In this document: piece by piece, positions 35,901-44,210 of the stretch
Position numbering within the stretch: position 1 is the stretch's first letter
Layout of the letters: every line of letters starts with the position of its first letter
Translations under genes and position numbers: made by a program
Assembly (NCBI GenBank): GCA_011525915.1
Contig: WYBM01000048.1
Coordinates: 1 to 64,000 of the forward strand
Direction of reading: 5' to 3'
Origin: Ardenticatenaceae bacterium
Lineage (GTDB): Bacteria; Chloroflexota; Anaerolineae; Promineifilales; Promineifilaceae
DNA: 64,000 nucleotides
Notes under the pieces: generated by a model
What the model was told of the DNA's origin: nothing
The model's input: the letters and a program-made list of their open reading frames with translations, nothing else
Database searches by the model: none

Positions 35901-36883
35901 GTCTGCGCCATCAGGAAGATCGGTGGCCGGCCGGTGAAGGCTATCTCTGCCACCAAGACAAACAGGTTGCCCTCCAGCTGCAATTCCTGTTGAAGCGTTT
36001 GGGGATTATAGGAATGCTGCGCCAGGCTGGTGGCGTTTACAAAGTTGCTTTATATGGCGGCAATTTACGCCGCTTTGCTCAGGTGATCCCTGTGCGGCAT
36101 CCGGCCAAACAGGAGATTTTGGACCAGATTGCGACTTTACCAGAGAAGGCCGTTGATAAAACCCAGGGACAGGTTCTACCATACACCGTTGGCCGCGTTT
36201 TGGCCAACCTGCCAGAAAGCCAGACGGTGCTTAGTCCAACGACCTTGTTTTACTACAAAACGGGCCGTTCCCGGCCGGCAGCTGACAACGTTCGCCGGGT
36301 TATTGAAGAAGCGCCAGAAACGGCCGTCTTGTTGTCACCGTTGCTTGATAATGATTTCTTCCTGGATACTGTGGCACGTGTGGAAACCATCGAGAATGTG
36401 GGTTCCTATGCCAACGTTTACAACCTCAGTTTGCTTGACATAAATAGCTACCTGGCAAATGGTATTCACGTCAAAAATTGTGGCTGCTTTGAGTCCATTG
36501 TCATGCTCATTCCTGAAGCCAACGGTGTGATGGTGGTCAGCCGTGAAGATACCAGCATGACGCCCTCTGGCATGACCTTCAGCACCCTGGCCGGTGTGGC
36601 CGGCGGCGGCATGCAAACTCCTGGCGTGATGGGCGTGGGCAAATATTACCTGATCAGCCCCAAGTTCATTTCGGCGGATGGCGGCTTCAAGCGGGTGGTG
36701 TGGATGAGCAGCTACCTGAAAGAGAGTATGGCCGACGAACTGCAAGTGGTGGCCGAACGTGAAGGGGATCCTGATCTGATCGCCCGCATTGCCGACGAGC
36801 GTCACGTGTCTAACGTAGATGAACTGCTGGCCTGGTTGGAGGAACACAACCACCCGGCGCTGATTATGGATCCGATTTTCTGA
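32999..36883 (+). CDS. acsB: Acetyl-CoA synthase (alpha subunit) precursor, interrupted by an intein
   Basis: Joins CO, a corrinoid-bound methyl group and CoA into acetyl-CoA at the A-cluster. The 1,294-residue precursor is two exteins (residues 1-631 and 1161-1294, together 765, close to the ~730 of bacterial AcsB) with a 529-residue intein between. The [4Fe-4S] cysteines are Cys543, 546, 555 and 565 (CxxC-x8-C-x9-C). The nickel-binding Cys-Gly-Cys is residues 1161-1163 of the precursor, directly after the intein. The enzyme can only work after splicing. AGGAAATT precedes the ATG. It follows cooS and precedes a CBS protein and acsD. Confidence 0.96.
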   Translation: MSRYIATRALRGANALVAEAEQMLHQALADHGPEAPVAFPNTAYYLPLIFGMTGTKVETLGQLQEILRRSRALLHPLPAARHWTPYLGETLDSGMATLLAAETIEAIRFVYGLQPEQMTDFHMTREAVFTSPDAANGGNNGRNGLHHLNGPIDDIQLRSWGIQLVDGRMPGFAAIVGAARSNEVAVKIVRELQRRNILCFLAGNVNGRSIIHQLLEEGVELGYDTYTVPFGTDTLSAVYALGFAVRSALTFGGLKGGMARDILLYNKERVFAFVLALGEVDDLKYAAAAGAINFGFPVIADTVIPEILPTGITTYEHVVSWPFNEIEGADDLERAERLVQKCIEVRGVKVKVADVPVPVPYGSAFEGEVVRKAAMRIEFGGKHSRAFEYLHMADMNEVVDGRVQVVGPDFGGVPDQGHMDVGIVVDVAGREMQEDFEPVLERQVHYFINGASGVQHIGQRDIAWIRISQAAADKGFTLAHLGKILHARFHADFGAIVDKVQVTIYTEPEKIQEHLATARRAYDQRNRRLANLTDDAVDTFYSCTLCQSFAPNHVCIVSPERLGLCGAYNWLDCKASYSINPTGPNQPIKLGKLLDGRKGYWEGTNNYAKVGSHGVVEEVGMYSIMENPMTACLTADTEVIVNGQPVKIGELVDAGLGTEAEKYLFTFDEQGQSVPSKLLGVHKNPAPPKLIHIKTKSGLELTLTPNHEVAVDRWQQNGHAPWVRADEIGEGERLYVLAHLRLQGEVPPVIDLLPGDCRVKDDALLAELDAEIVARYGSRTAAYRAVEIKSLDPRTTSLTLDDVKRLVEAVGRSWDEVRRQVSRIAPPAGHPSVGLPRMTTDLLYLLGLLASDGSLERRGRYQCRVNFTNNNETLLAAYAAIYCLIFPETTLGQRTKTGGGLIQGRWVSTAQPTTDLYSNNFLLGLIADGLGVRMGGEVAWDLARLARLPEDYVAAFLAGVFDGDGSVRLRHQEDRWPAGEGYLCHQDKQVALQLQFLLKRLGIIGMLRQAGGVYKVALYGGNLRRFAQVIPVRHPAKQEILDQIATLPEKAVDKTQGQVLPYTVGRVLANLPESQTVLSPTTLFYYKTGRSRPAADNVRRVIEEAPETAVLLSPLLDNDFFLDTVARVETIENVGSYANVYNLSLLDINSYLANGIHVKNCGCFESIVMLIPEANGVMVVSREDTSMTPSGMTFSTLAGVAGGGMQTPGVMGVGKYYLISPKFISADGGFKRVVWMSSYLKESMADELQVVAEREGDPDLIARIADERHVSNVDELLAWLEEHNHPALIMDPIF
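34892..36478 (+). mobile_element. LAGLIDADG-type intein in acsB
   Basis: Residues 632-1160 of the AcsB precursor. It begins with Cys in CLTADTEVIV (block A), has the TxxH of block B at Thr704-His707 (TPNHEV), two dodecapeptide homing-endonuclease motifs (LLGLLASDGS with Asp852; FLAGVFDGDGS with Asp962), a block F-like VYNLSLLDINSYLANG and ends in Asn1160 followed by the extein Cys1161. All residues for class 1 splicing are present except that the penultimate residue is Lys (IHVKN) instead of the usual His. The intein has one ACGGCCGT octamer (36318-36325), fewer per kb than the surrounding extein. Confidence 0.95.
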
Positions 36884-36943
36884 ACCATTGTTGCTCAATC
36901 AATAGAGGCGGCCACAAGGTTCTTGATCTTTGAGCTAGAAGAC

Positions 36944-37441
36944 ATGACCACAACCCCCACACTGGTACGTGATTTGATGCAGGTTGGTGTGCCTACCTGT
37001 GCCCCAGAGACGCCTGTCGTGGAACTAACGCGCCTGATGCTGGAAAAAGGCTTTGAGGGGGTTGTTGTTTTAGATGGGGAACAGGGCAGTGCACTAGGCG
37101 TTGTCAGCCAAGATGACCTTGTTCGGGCTTATGCACAAGGGGGGTATGAAGGCTTAACGGCCACGGCCGTTATGCAGGAAAACATTCCCCAGGTTCCGCC
37201 CGACATTCCTCTGACAGCTGCCGCGCACATCATGCAAGACCAGGGGGTGCGGGTGCTGTATATGATGCATCATGCCGGCGGCATCGTCTACCCGGCGGCG
37301 ATGCTGACGTACCACCACCTGCTGCGGCACCTGGGCGTGCAAGATGCGTCAGAGCTGAGCGATCTGGGGGTTCGTGCGGCGCGGAAACTACCGTTAGAGA
37401 CGTTTGCCCGGCGGCGTGACGAAGCCCGCCGCCAGACCTGA
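36944..37441 (+). CDS. CBS-domain pair protein in the CODH/ACS operon
   Basis: A 165-residue protein built of two CBS motifs: VRDLMQVGVPTCAPETPVVELTRLMLEKG with GVVSQDDLV, then TATAVMQENIPQVPPDIPLTAAAHIM. CBS pairs bind adenosyl ligands (AMP, ATP, SAM) and act as sensors. The C-terminal part is basic. No enzyme domain is attached. It sits between acsB and acsD, so a regulatory role in the pathway is plausible but unproven. An in-frame TTG at 36923 is an alternative start; the ATG at 36944 is preferred though neither has a strong ribosome binding site. Confidence 0.8.
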   Translation: MTTTPTLVRDLMQVGVPTCAPETPVVELTRLMLEKGFEGVVVLDGEQGSALGVVSQDDLVRAYAQGGYEGLTATAVMQENIPQVPPDIPLTAAAHIMQDQGVRVLYMMHHAGGIVYPAAMLTYHHLLRHLGVQDASELSDLGVRAARKLPLETFARRRDEARRQT

Positions 37442-37455
37442 AAGGAGTGAATCTT

Positions 37456-38439
37456 ATGCCCATTGAGATACCTGTGGAAAAGTGGCCAGGTGCCGTACGC
37501 ACGGTCACCATAGGGGCTACGGCCGTAGATGGTGGTACACGTTCGGGCGCCGTTACTGTGGGCGGCGAAAAGTCGCTGCCATTTTTACACTACGAAGCGG
37601 CCATGCCTCATCGGCCCGTGGTGGCCGTCGAAATCACAGACCGGCCGCCAGATGATTGGTCACCCCTGCTGCTGCGGGCCTGGGGGGAGGTGGTGGCTGA
37701 TCCCGCTGCCTGGGCGGAAGCGGCGGAAGCGGCCGGTGCTGACCTGTTACAACTGTCCCTCAGCCTGACGGGCGTAGATGGTCAACCAACAACGCCAGAC
37801 ACGGCCGTGGCCGTTGTCCACAAGGTGTTGGAAGCCAGTGGGCTGCCCCTGATACTCTTTGGGCCGGGCCAGGCAGAGGCCGACAACATATTGTTGGTAG
37901 CCATTGCTGACGCCACCCAGGGTGAACGCCTGGTGTTGGGCATTTGTGAAGATACGAACTACCGCACCATCGTGGCTGCGGCCATGGCCAATGGTCATCT
38001 GGTCAGTGCCCGTTCACCTATGGATGTGAACCTGGCCAAGCAGCTCAATATCCTCATCAATGATATGAACATGCCGTTGGACCGCATTCTGATGGACCCC
38101 ACAACGGGGGCGCTGGGTTACGGTATTGAGTATGGCTATTCGGCCATGGAGCGCCTGCGGCTGGCAGCTTTACAAGGGGATGCCATGACGCAACTGCCGA
38201 TGCTGGTGACACCGGGCTGTGAAGTGTGGAAGCTCAAGGAAGCAAAAATGAGTGGTGATATGCCGGCCACCTGGGGTGATTGGGAAACACGGGCCGTTCA
38301 CTGGGAAACGTTAACGGCCGTGACCCTGCTGGCGGCCGGTGCTGACATTGTGGTACTGCGCCACCCGGAAAGTGTACGCCGCATCCAGGACGTTATTGCC
38401 GCGCTGATGGCTGTCCCTGAACCGGTGGGGCAGTTATAG
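37456..38439 (+). CDS. acsD: Corrinoid iron-sulfur protein, small subunit
   Basis: The delta subunit of the corrinoid iron-sulfur protein that carries the methyl group between AcsE and AcsB. The 327-residue TIM barrel shows VVAVEITDRPPDDW, the segment ADLLQLSLSLTGVD, FGPGQAEADN and RILMDPTTGALGYGIEYGYSAMERLR, which are conserved in AcsD/CdhD. AAAGGAG lies ahead of the ATG; an in-frame GTG three codons upstream overlaps that site and is unlikely. AcsC follows 20 bp downstream. Confidence 0.95.
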   Translation: MPIEIPVEKWPGAVRTVTIGATAVDGGTRSGAVTVGGEKSLPFLHYEAAMPHRPVVAVEITDRPPDDWSPLLLRAWGEVVADPAAWAEAAEAAGADLLQLSLSLTGVDGQPTTPDTAVAVVHKVLEASGLPLILFGPGQAEADNILLVAIADATQGERLVLGICEDTNYRTIVAAAMANGHLVSARSPMDVNLAKQLNILINDMNMPLDRILMDPTTGALGYGIEYGYSAMERLRLAALQGDAMTQLPMLVTPGCEVWKLKEAKMSGDMPATWGDWETRAVHWETLTAVTLLAAGADIVVLRHPESVRRIQDVIAALMAVPEPVGQL

Positions 38440-38459
38440 GTGTAAAGGGAGTAATAAAA

Positions 38460-39800
38460 ATGGCTCTCACCGGTATTCAAATTTACAAACTGCTGCCTAA
38501 AACCAACTGTACCGATTGTGGCTTCCCCACCTGCCTGGCGTTTGCTATGAAACTGGCCGCCAAGCAAGTGGAATTAAGTGCCTGTCCCCATGCCAGCGAG
38601 GCATCCAAGGTGGAGTTAGCCGAGTCGTCGGCGCCGCCCATCAGGTTGGTTCGGGTGGCCGCCAACGGCCATGCTGTGGAAGTGGGGAACGAGGTGGTGC
38701 TGTTTCGCCATGAAAAAACGTTCTATCACAAGCCAGGGGTGTTTGTGCGGGTACATGATGATTTATCCGCGCAAGCGATGCAAGAAAAAGTGGTTCCGGC
38801 GGGAAATTATGCCGTCAATTATGTAGGCCGGGCATTGATGTTGGATGGTTTTGCCATTGAATCGGCCAGTGATGATCCGGCGGCTTTTGCCACGGCCGTG
38901 AAAACGGTGCATGCCGTCAATAAACATCCGCTGATACTCATGAGCCGGGATACGGCCGTGATCACCGCCGGTTTGCAGGCTGGCGCCGGTGAGCGCCCGC
39001 TGATTCACGCCGCCGATGCCCAGAACTGGCAGGCCATGGCCGCCCTGGCCAAAGCGTATGGCGCTGCTCTGGCCGTTACCGCCGATTCGTTGGCCGGCCT
39101 GGCCGAGCTGACCACAAACATTAACGCCGCCGGGGTAGAAGACCTGGTCTTAGATGTCGGTCGGCACGATCCGGCGGCATCCCTGATGTACAGTACCCAA
39201 ATCCGGCGGCTGGCCTTAAAGAAAAATTTCCGGCCGCTGGGGTATCCTCTGATTGTTTTTCCAGGGGCGGCAGGGGATGTGGCTGTCGAATCTATGTTGG
39301 CGGCGCAGGCCATCGTTAAATATGCCGGTTTTATTGTACTTGACCATTTTGCGCCAGAGATTGCCTATCCCCTGCTTGTGCTGCGTGAAAATATTTACAC
39401 CGATCCACAAAAACCCATTCAGGTGCAGCCCGGCCTGTACGAAATTAATACCCCCAAACCAGGTGACCCGCTCCTGGTGACGACGAACTTCAGCATTACC
39501 TATTTCAGCGTTGTCAACGAGGTAGAGAGCGCCGGCTTGCCAGCCTGGTTGCTGGTGGCTGATGCCGAAGGGATGAGTGTGCTGACGGCCTGGGCTGCCG
39601 GGAACTTTGACGCCGAATGTATTGCCAGGGACATGAAGCGCTTTAACGTAGCAGAAAGGATCACCCACCGGCAAATTGTTATCCCCGGCCACGTGGCTGT
39701 GATCTCCGGTGAATTAGAAGAAGAGCTGCCTGGCTGGGATGTGCGCGTGGGTCCACGTGAAGCAGTGAATTTGCCTGGCTTTATGCGGCAGGCATTATAA
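38460..39800 (+). CDS. acsC: Corrinoid iron-sulfur protein, large subunit
   Basis: The gamma subunit of the methyl carrier. The N-terminal domain binds a [4Fe-4S] cluster through NCTDCGFPTCLAFAMK and the fourth cysteine in LSACPHAS (about residues 18-43). A central TIM barrel and a C-terminal cobalamin-binding domain (VTTNFSITYFSVVNEVES, VADAEGMSVLTAW) follow; 446 residues is the normal size. The order acsD-acsC is as in other bacterial acs clusters. Confidence 0.96.
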   Translation: MALTGIQIYKLLPKTNCTDCGFPTCLAFAMKLAAKQVELSACPHASEASKVELAESSAPPIRLVRVAANGHAVEVGNEVVLFRHEKTFYHKPGVFVRVHDDLSAQAMQEKVVPAGNYAVNYVGRALMLDGFAIESASDDPAAFATAVKTVHAVNKHPLILMSRDTAVITAGLQAGAGERPLIHAADAQNWQAMAALAKAYGAALAVTADSLAGLAELTTNINAAGVEDLVLDVGRHDPAASLMYSTQIRRLALKKNFRPLGYPLIVFPGAAGDVAVESMLAAQAIVKYAGFIVLDHFAPEIAYPLLVLRENIYTDPQKPIQVQPGLYEINTPKPGDPLLVTTNFSITYFSVVNEVESAGLPAWLLVADAEGMSVLTAWAAGNFDAECIARDMKRFNVAERITHRQIVIPGHVAVISGELEEELPGWDVRVGPREAVNLPGFMRQAL

Positions 39801-39848
39801 ACCAAAGGCGCCCAACCGGGCGCTGAGCCATGAAAAAGGAATTGATTG

Positions 39849-40313
39849 ATGACGACGTTTAACGACAGAGCAACCGAATTTTTAGCGCAAAAACGTATTG
39901 CTGTGGCCGGTGTCTCGCGCCGGGAAAGCGAAGCAGCGAATGGCATCTACCGGACGTTGCGGCAGAGGGGGTATGAAGTTTTTGCCATTAATCCCCATGC
40001 AGACATGGTAGAAGGTGATACTTGCTATGCCAACGTGCAGGCAATTCCTGGTGGGGTAGATGGCGTTATGATCGTCACCAAACCGGAGGTTAGCGAACAG
40101 ATTGCGCAAGATTGTGTGGCTGCAGGTGTGCCGCGTGTATGGATGCACAACAATACATTCATGCCTTCGAGTGTATCGGACAAAGCCACGGCCGTCTGCC
40201 GTGAACATAATATCACGGTTATTGATGGCGGTTGCCCTATGATGTTCCTGGATCCCTTCCACAAATGCATGAAGTGGGTTTTAGGGGTCATGGGGCGCTT
40301 ACCGGCAGGGTGA
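39849..40313 (+). CDS. CoA-binding (YccU-like) protein
   Basis: A 154-residue Rossmann-fold protein of the CoA-binding family. IAVAGVSRRESEAANGIYRTLRQRGYEVFAINPHA is the nucleotide-binding part, followed by VDGVMIVTKPEV and CVAAGVPRVWMHNN. The C-terminus carries Cys/Met-rich DGGCPMMFLDPFHKCMKW, typical of the family. No reaction is known for stand-alone members. It is 48 bp after acsC and 1 bp before the activator gene. The ATG at 39849 is preferred to a TTG just upstream. Confidence 0.85.
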   Translation: MTTFNDRATEFLAQKRIAVAGVSRRESEAANGIYRTLRQRGYEVFAINPHADMVEGDTCYANVQAIPGGVDGVMIVTKPEVSEQIAQDCVAAGVPRVWMHNNTFMPSSVSDKATAVCREHNITVIDGGCPMMFLDPFHKCMKWVLGVMGRLPAG

Positions 40314-40314
40314 T

Positions 40315-42222
40315 ATGGCCAAACATTGCGTTACCTTTGACACGGCCGTTACACCGGTGACGGTACCCACCGGCACCCTGCTGACGGAGGCCGCACGCCG
40401 GGCGGGTCTGAACATTGCCCAGCCCTGTGGTGGGCAGGGCCGGTGTGGTCGGTGTGCGGTGCGGGTGCAGGGCGGCGCCGTGCGCCGCCGCAGTACAATG
40501 CGCCTGTCGGCGGCAGACGTGGCTGAAGGGTACGCGTTGGCCTGCCAGGCGGTGGTAGAGGGCGATGTGGCTGTGAGTGTGCCGCCGCCAGAAGCGGCCG
40601 AGCGCCACCTGAGCACAGACCTGACGGCCGTGGACGTGGCTGTGCCCCTGGGGTATGACCCCGATCATGACCAGACGCTGCACCGCCTGTGTCTGACCAT
40701 ACCCCCACCTACCCTGCAAGACCAGACGGATGATTGGTGCCGGCTGCACAATGAGCTGTGCCAGCAAACGGGCCTAAGCGGCTTTCAAATCTCGCTGCCG
40801 CTGCTGCAGCACCTGGGTGGGGTGCTGCGGCAGGAGGGGTGGCAGGTCACGGCCGTGATCGATGCCCGCCCACCCCCAGAACCACCTCGCCTTGTAGCGT
40901 TACTGCCTGGCCATATGGCTGAAGGGGCGCCGTTGTGGGGCATGGCGGTGGATATCGGCACGACAACCGTTACCGTCTGGCTGGTTGATGTACACACTGG
41001 CCAGGTGGGTGCCCAGGCGGCTGAGTACAACCGGCAGGTGACACGTGGCGAAGATGTCATCTCGCGCATCATTTACGCCAGTAAAAACCACGATGGCGCA
41101 CGGGAAATGCGGCAGTTGGTGCTGGAATCCATCAATACGCTGGTGCAGCGGGCTGTCCATCGTCTAAATATTGATGCCACGGATATCTTCAAAGCAACGA
41201 TCGCCGGTAACAGCACCATGATGCACCTACTGTTAGGCCTTCCTGCGGCTACCATTCGTTTGCAGCCGTTTGTCACGGCCGTGAACCACCTTCCCTTGCT
41301 GTGCGCTCAGGAGGTAGGTCTGCACATTCATCCGGAAGCAACGGTAGACTGCCTCCCTGGTGTGGCCAGCTACGTAGGCGCAGACATCACCGCCGGTGTG
41401 CTGGCGGCCGGCGTTGATGACGGCGAACGGGTCAGCCTGTTTTTGGACGTGGGCACCAACGGCGAGACGGTGCTTGGCTCGCGTGACTGGTTGGTCACCT
41501 GTGCCTGTTCCGCCGGGCCAGCTTTTGAAGGGGCCGGCGTCCATGATGGTATGCGGGCCACTCGCGGCGCCATTGAAGAGGTATGGATTAACAGCCAGAC
41601 CTTTGAACCAACAGTGCGGGTGATTGGCAGCGGCAAACCACAAGGGCTGTGTGGCAGCGGCCTCATTTGCTTATTGGCGGAGCTGTTCGTGACCGGCCTG
41701 GTAGATAAGGCCGGTCATCTACAACCTGACTTGCCCACGGACCGGGTGCGCCATGGGGCCCAGGGATGGGAATATGTTGTTGTCTGGGGTCGGGAAGCAG
41801 CACACGGCCGTGACCTGGTGATCACCCATGCAGACATTAATAACCTGCTGCGGGCTAAAGGCGCTATTTATGCCGGTTTTACCGTGCTGGCCGACAGCGT
41901 TGGTTTTCCGCTGGCGGCGGTAGAACAGGTGTTGGTGGGCGGCGCCTTTGGCCAATATATCAACGTGGAAAAGGCCATCCAGATTGGTTTACTGCCAGAT
42001 ATGCCTTGGGGGTGTTTTCGTTTTTTGGGCAACACGGCCGTGAAAGGAGCATACCTGGCCTTACTAGACCACCGGGCACGGGCGCGCATTAGCCACATTG
42101 CGGCGCACATGACCTACATCGAATTATCGGCCGATAACTCATTTTATGATGCCTTCATTGCGGCGCTTTTTTTACCACATACAGACCTGAGCCGCTTTCC
42201 ATCCGTGTGGCAGCAGTCATAG
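40315..42222 (+). CDS. Reductive activator of corrinoid protein (RACo-like, ASKHA ATPase)
   Basis: A 635-residue protein that uses ATP to reduce the inactive Co(II) form of corrinoid iron-sulfur protein back to Co(I). The N-terminal 90 residues form a [2Fe-2S] ferredoxin domain (PCGGQGRCGRCAV plus a later Cys in ALACQAV). The remainder is the DUF4445/ASKHA ATPase region: AVDIGTTTVTVWLVD is the phosphate-1 loop, AGNSTMMHLLLG and FLDVGTNGETVLG are further loops. Its position between acsC and acsE fits RACo of Carboxydothermus and Moorella. Confidence 0.92.
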   Translation: MAKHCVTFDTAVTPVTVPTGTLLTEAARRAGLNIAQPCGGQGRCGRCAVRVQGGAVRRRSTMRLSAADVAEGYALACQAVVEGDVAVSVPPPEAAERHLSTDLTAVDVAVPLGYDPDHDQTLHRLCLTIPPPTLQDQTDDWCRLHNELCQQTGLSGFQISLPLLQHLGGVLRQEGWQVTAVIDARPPPEPPRLVALLPGHMAEGAPLWGMAVDIGTTTVTVWLVDVHTGQVGAQAAEYNRQVTRGEDVISRIIYASKNHDGAREMRQLVLESINTLVQRAVHRLNIDATDIFKATIAGNSTMMHLLLGLPAATIRLQPFVTAVNHLPLLCAQEVGLHIHPEATVDCLPGVASYVGADITAGVLAAGVDDGERVSLFLDVGTNGETVLGSRDWLVTCACSAGPAFEGAGVHDGMRATRGAIEEVWINSQTFEPTVRVIGSGKPQGLCGSGLICLLAELFVTGLVDKAGHLQPDLPTDRVRHGAQGWEYVVVWGREAAHGRDLVITHADINNLLRAKGAIYAGFTVLADSVGFPLAAVEQVLVGGAFGQYINVEKAIQIGLLPDMPWGCFRFLGNTAVKGAYLALLDHRARARISHIAAHMTYIELSADNSFYDAFIAALFLPHTDLSRFPSVWQQS

Positions 42223-42267
42223 GCAGTGAGCGTATAGACCCACACTGCCCATTACGAGGAAGATCTC

Positions 42268-43179
42268 ATGGATTTCACCAGCATCCACGTTTTACTTACC
42301 TATGAATGTAATTTCGAGTGTGATCATTGTTTTGTCTGGGGCAGTCCCCGGCAAACCGGCACGTTTACCCTGGAAAAGTTGGAGGCTGTCTTTCAGCAGG
42401 CGCTGGCGCTGAACCATGTGCGTGAATTTTACTTTGAGGGCGGTGAGGCGTTTCTTTATTATGCCATTCTGGTGCGGGCTGTGATGCGGGCTACGGAGTT
42501 GGGGTTTGCCACCGGCATTGTTACCAATGGGTATTGGGCTACCAACATCGAAGATGCGCTGGCCTGGTTACGGCCGTTGGTAGCGGCCGGTCTGGATGCC
42601 ATCGACATATCTTATGATCTCTTCCATGGTAACACTGACCCGGCGCCGCCTTTGCACCCTGGCGTGATGGCGGCGCGCCAACTGGGACTGGCTGTCGATA
42701 CCATCACCATTGATCCCCCTACAGGCTACCGTGATCCGGCTGCGGCCGTGCCTGGCGAAGCCATTGCCGGTGGCGGCGTTATGTACCGCGGCCGGGCGGC
42801 CGAGACATTAACGGCGGCGTTACCCACAGAGCCCCGGGCCTCGTTTGATAGCTGCCCTTATGAAGACCTGGTGAATCCGGACCGCATTCATTTAGACCCA
42901 TTTGGCAACCTGCATGTGTGCCAGGGTGTGGTGATTGGCAACGTGTTTCAACGGCCGTTAGCGGAGATCGCTGCCAGCTACGAACCGGCGTTGCACCCTA
43001 TTGTGGGCCCGCTTTTGGCTGGTGGCCCGGCACAATTGGCGCGTTTTTATCACCTGGCCCTTGAAGACGGCTATGTGGATGCCTGCCACCTCTGTTACTG
43101 CGCCCGCCAGCTGTTACGGCCGCAGTTTACGGCCGTGCTGAGGCCTGATCACATGTATGGCGTCGTTGGGGATTCGTGA
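42268..43179 (+). CDS. Radical SAM protein of unknown role
   Basis: A 303-residue radical SAM enzyme. The cluster motif CNFECDHC (CxxxCxxC) lies at about residues 13-20, followed by EGGEAFLYY (the GGE motif) and a partial TIM barrel. A short C-terminal cysteine region (DACHLCYCARQLL) and LDPFGNLHVCQGVVIGN suggest a SPASM-like auxiliary cluster. The family is not recognised. Its location between RACo and acsE suggests cofactor or protein modification linked to the pathway, but the target is unknown. Confidence 0.8.
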   Translation: MDFTSIHVLLTYECNFECDHCFVWGSPRQTGTFTLEKLEAVFQQALALNHVREFYFEGGEAFLYYAILVRAVMRATELGFATGIVTNGYWATNIEDALAWLRPLVAAGLDAIDISYDLFHGNTDPAPPLHPGVMAARQLGLAVDTITIDPPTGYRDPAAAVPGEAIAGGGVMYRGRAAETLTAALPTEPRASFDSCPYEDLVNPDRIHLDPFGNLHVCQGVVIGNVFQRPLAEIAASYEPALHPIVGPLLAGGPAQLARFYHLALEDGYVDACHLCYCARQLLRPQFTAVLRPDHMYGVVGDS

Positions 43180-43239
43180 TGGTAGGGCCGGTAGACCGGT
43201 TCCTGCTAACCCATCACCTGTCTCCACAAGGAGATACCC

Positions 43240-44178
43240 ATGTATATTATTGGTGAAAACATTCACATCATTTCACAAAACGTCAAAGAAGCCTTAAAAG
43301 CAAAAGATGCCCATTTCTTTCAAGCGTTAGCCGTACGCCAGGTGGAGGCCGGGGCACAGGCGCTAGACCTGAACCTGGGGCCGCGCAAGGCAGATGGAGA
43401 AGAAGTGTTCCCCTGGATGGTGCAGACCGTGGAGGCGGTGGTAGACGTACCTCTGAGCTTCGACAGCACCAACATTCTAGGCATTGAGGCTGGCCTGAAA
43501 AAGGTCACAAAGGCCAGACCGATCATCAACTCTACATCAGCCGAGCCAGAGCGCCTGGAAAAAGTGCCCTGGTTGGCCAAACAGTACAACACACGGCTGG
43601 TGGCCCTGACCATGGGCAAAAGTGGTATTCCAGTGGCGGCTGATGAACGAGTTACTATCGCTCTGGAAAAGTTGATCCCCCGTGCTCTGGAAATAGATTT
43701 TCCCATCGCCGACCTGATCATTGACCCGCTGGTCTTGACCGTTTCTGGCTGCCAGGAGTATTGTCCAGAACTCATTGAAGCGGTACGTACCCTGCAATAT
43801 GCCTGGGATCCACCGCCGCCCATCTCTGTAGGGCTTTCCAACGTCTCTAATGCTGTGCCTCGTCCTAACCGCCTGCTCATCAACCGCGTCTATTGCGCGC
43901 TGCTGATGGGGGCTGGCTTAAAGATGATGATCGCCGACCCCTTTGACGCTGATCTGAAGGAGACCATTCGCCTCATTGAGGAACGGGATGACCGCACGGC
44001 CGTGGGGCGCCTCTATTTACAACTGCATGACCGCATCGCTGAGATGGAAAGCCCACTGCCGGCGGACGTAGACATGAGCGATCCGGAGCAAGTGGCCATC
44101 TGGAAAACAGTGCAAATCTTGCTGAATCAGGTCATTTACGCCGATGCCTATCTGCAGCAGGAAATGGTCTCTCTGTAA
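43240..44178 (+). CDS. acsE: Methyltetrahydrofolate:corrinoid iron-sulfur protein methyltransferase
   Basis: Transfers the methyl group of methyl-H4F to cobalt of the corrinoid protein. A pterin-binding TIM barrel of 312 residues: GENIHIISQNV at the start, QALDLNLGPRK and DVPLSFDSTN hold the folate-binding acidic and Asn residues, PIINSTSAEPERL and GLSNVSNAVPRPNRLLINR are typical of MeTr. It is slightly longer than the Moorella enzyme (262), with extra C-terminal helices. Confidence 0.93.
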   Translation: MYIIGENIHIISQNVKEALKAKDAHFFQALAVRQVEAGAQALDLNLGPRKADGEEVFPWMVQTVEAVVDVPLSFDSTNILGIEAGLKKVTKARPIINSTSAEPERLEKVPWLAKQYNTRLVALTMGKSGIPVAADERVTIALEKLIPRALEIDFPIADLIIDPLVLTVSGCQEYCPELIEAVRTLQYAWDPPPPISVGLSNVSNAVPRPNRLLINRVYCALLMGAGLKMMIADPFDADLKETIRLIEERDDRTAVGRLYLQLHDRIAEMESPLPADVDMSDPEQVAIWKTVQILLNQVIYADAYLQQEMVSL

Positions 44179-44210
44179 CGTTTTGGCCGAAGCACAACAC
44201 GATGAATGAA

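Noticed and set aside
34892..36478. Extra domain or gene fusion in acsB instead of an intein
   Set aside because: Splice-junction residues, the TxxH motif and both LAGLIDADG motifs are in the expected order, and joining the flanks restores a normal AcsB.
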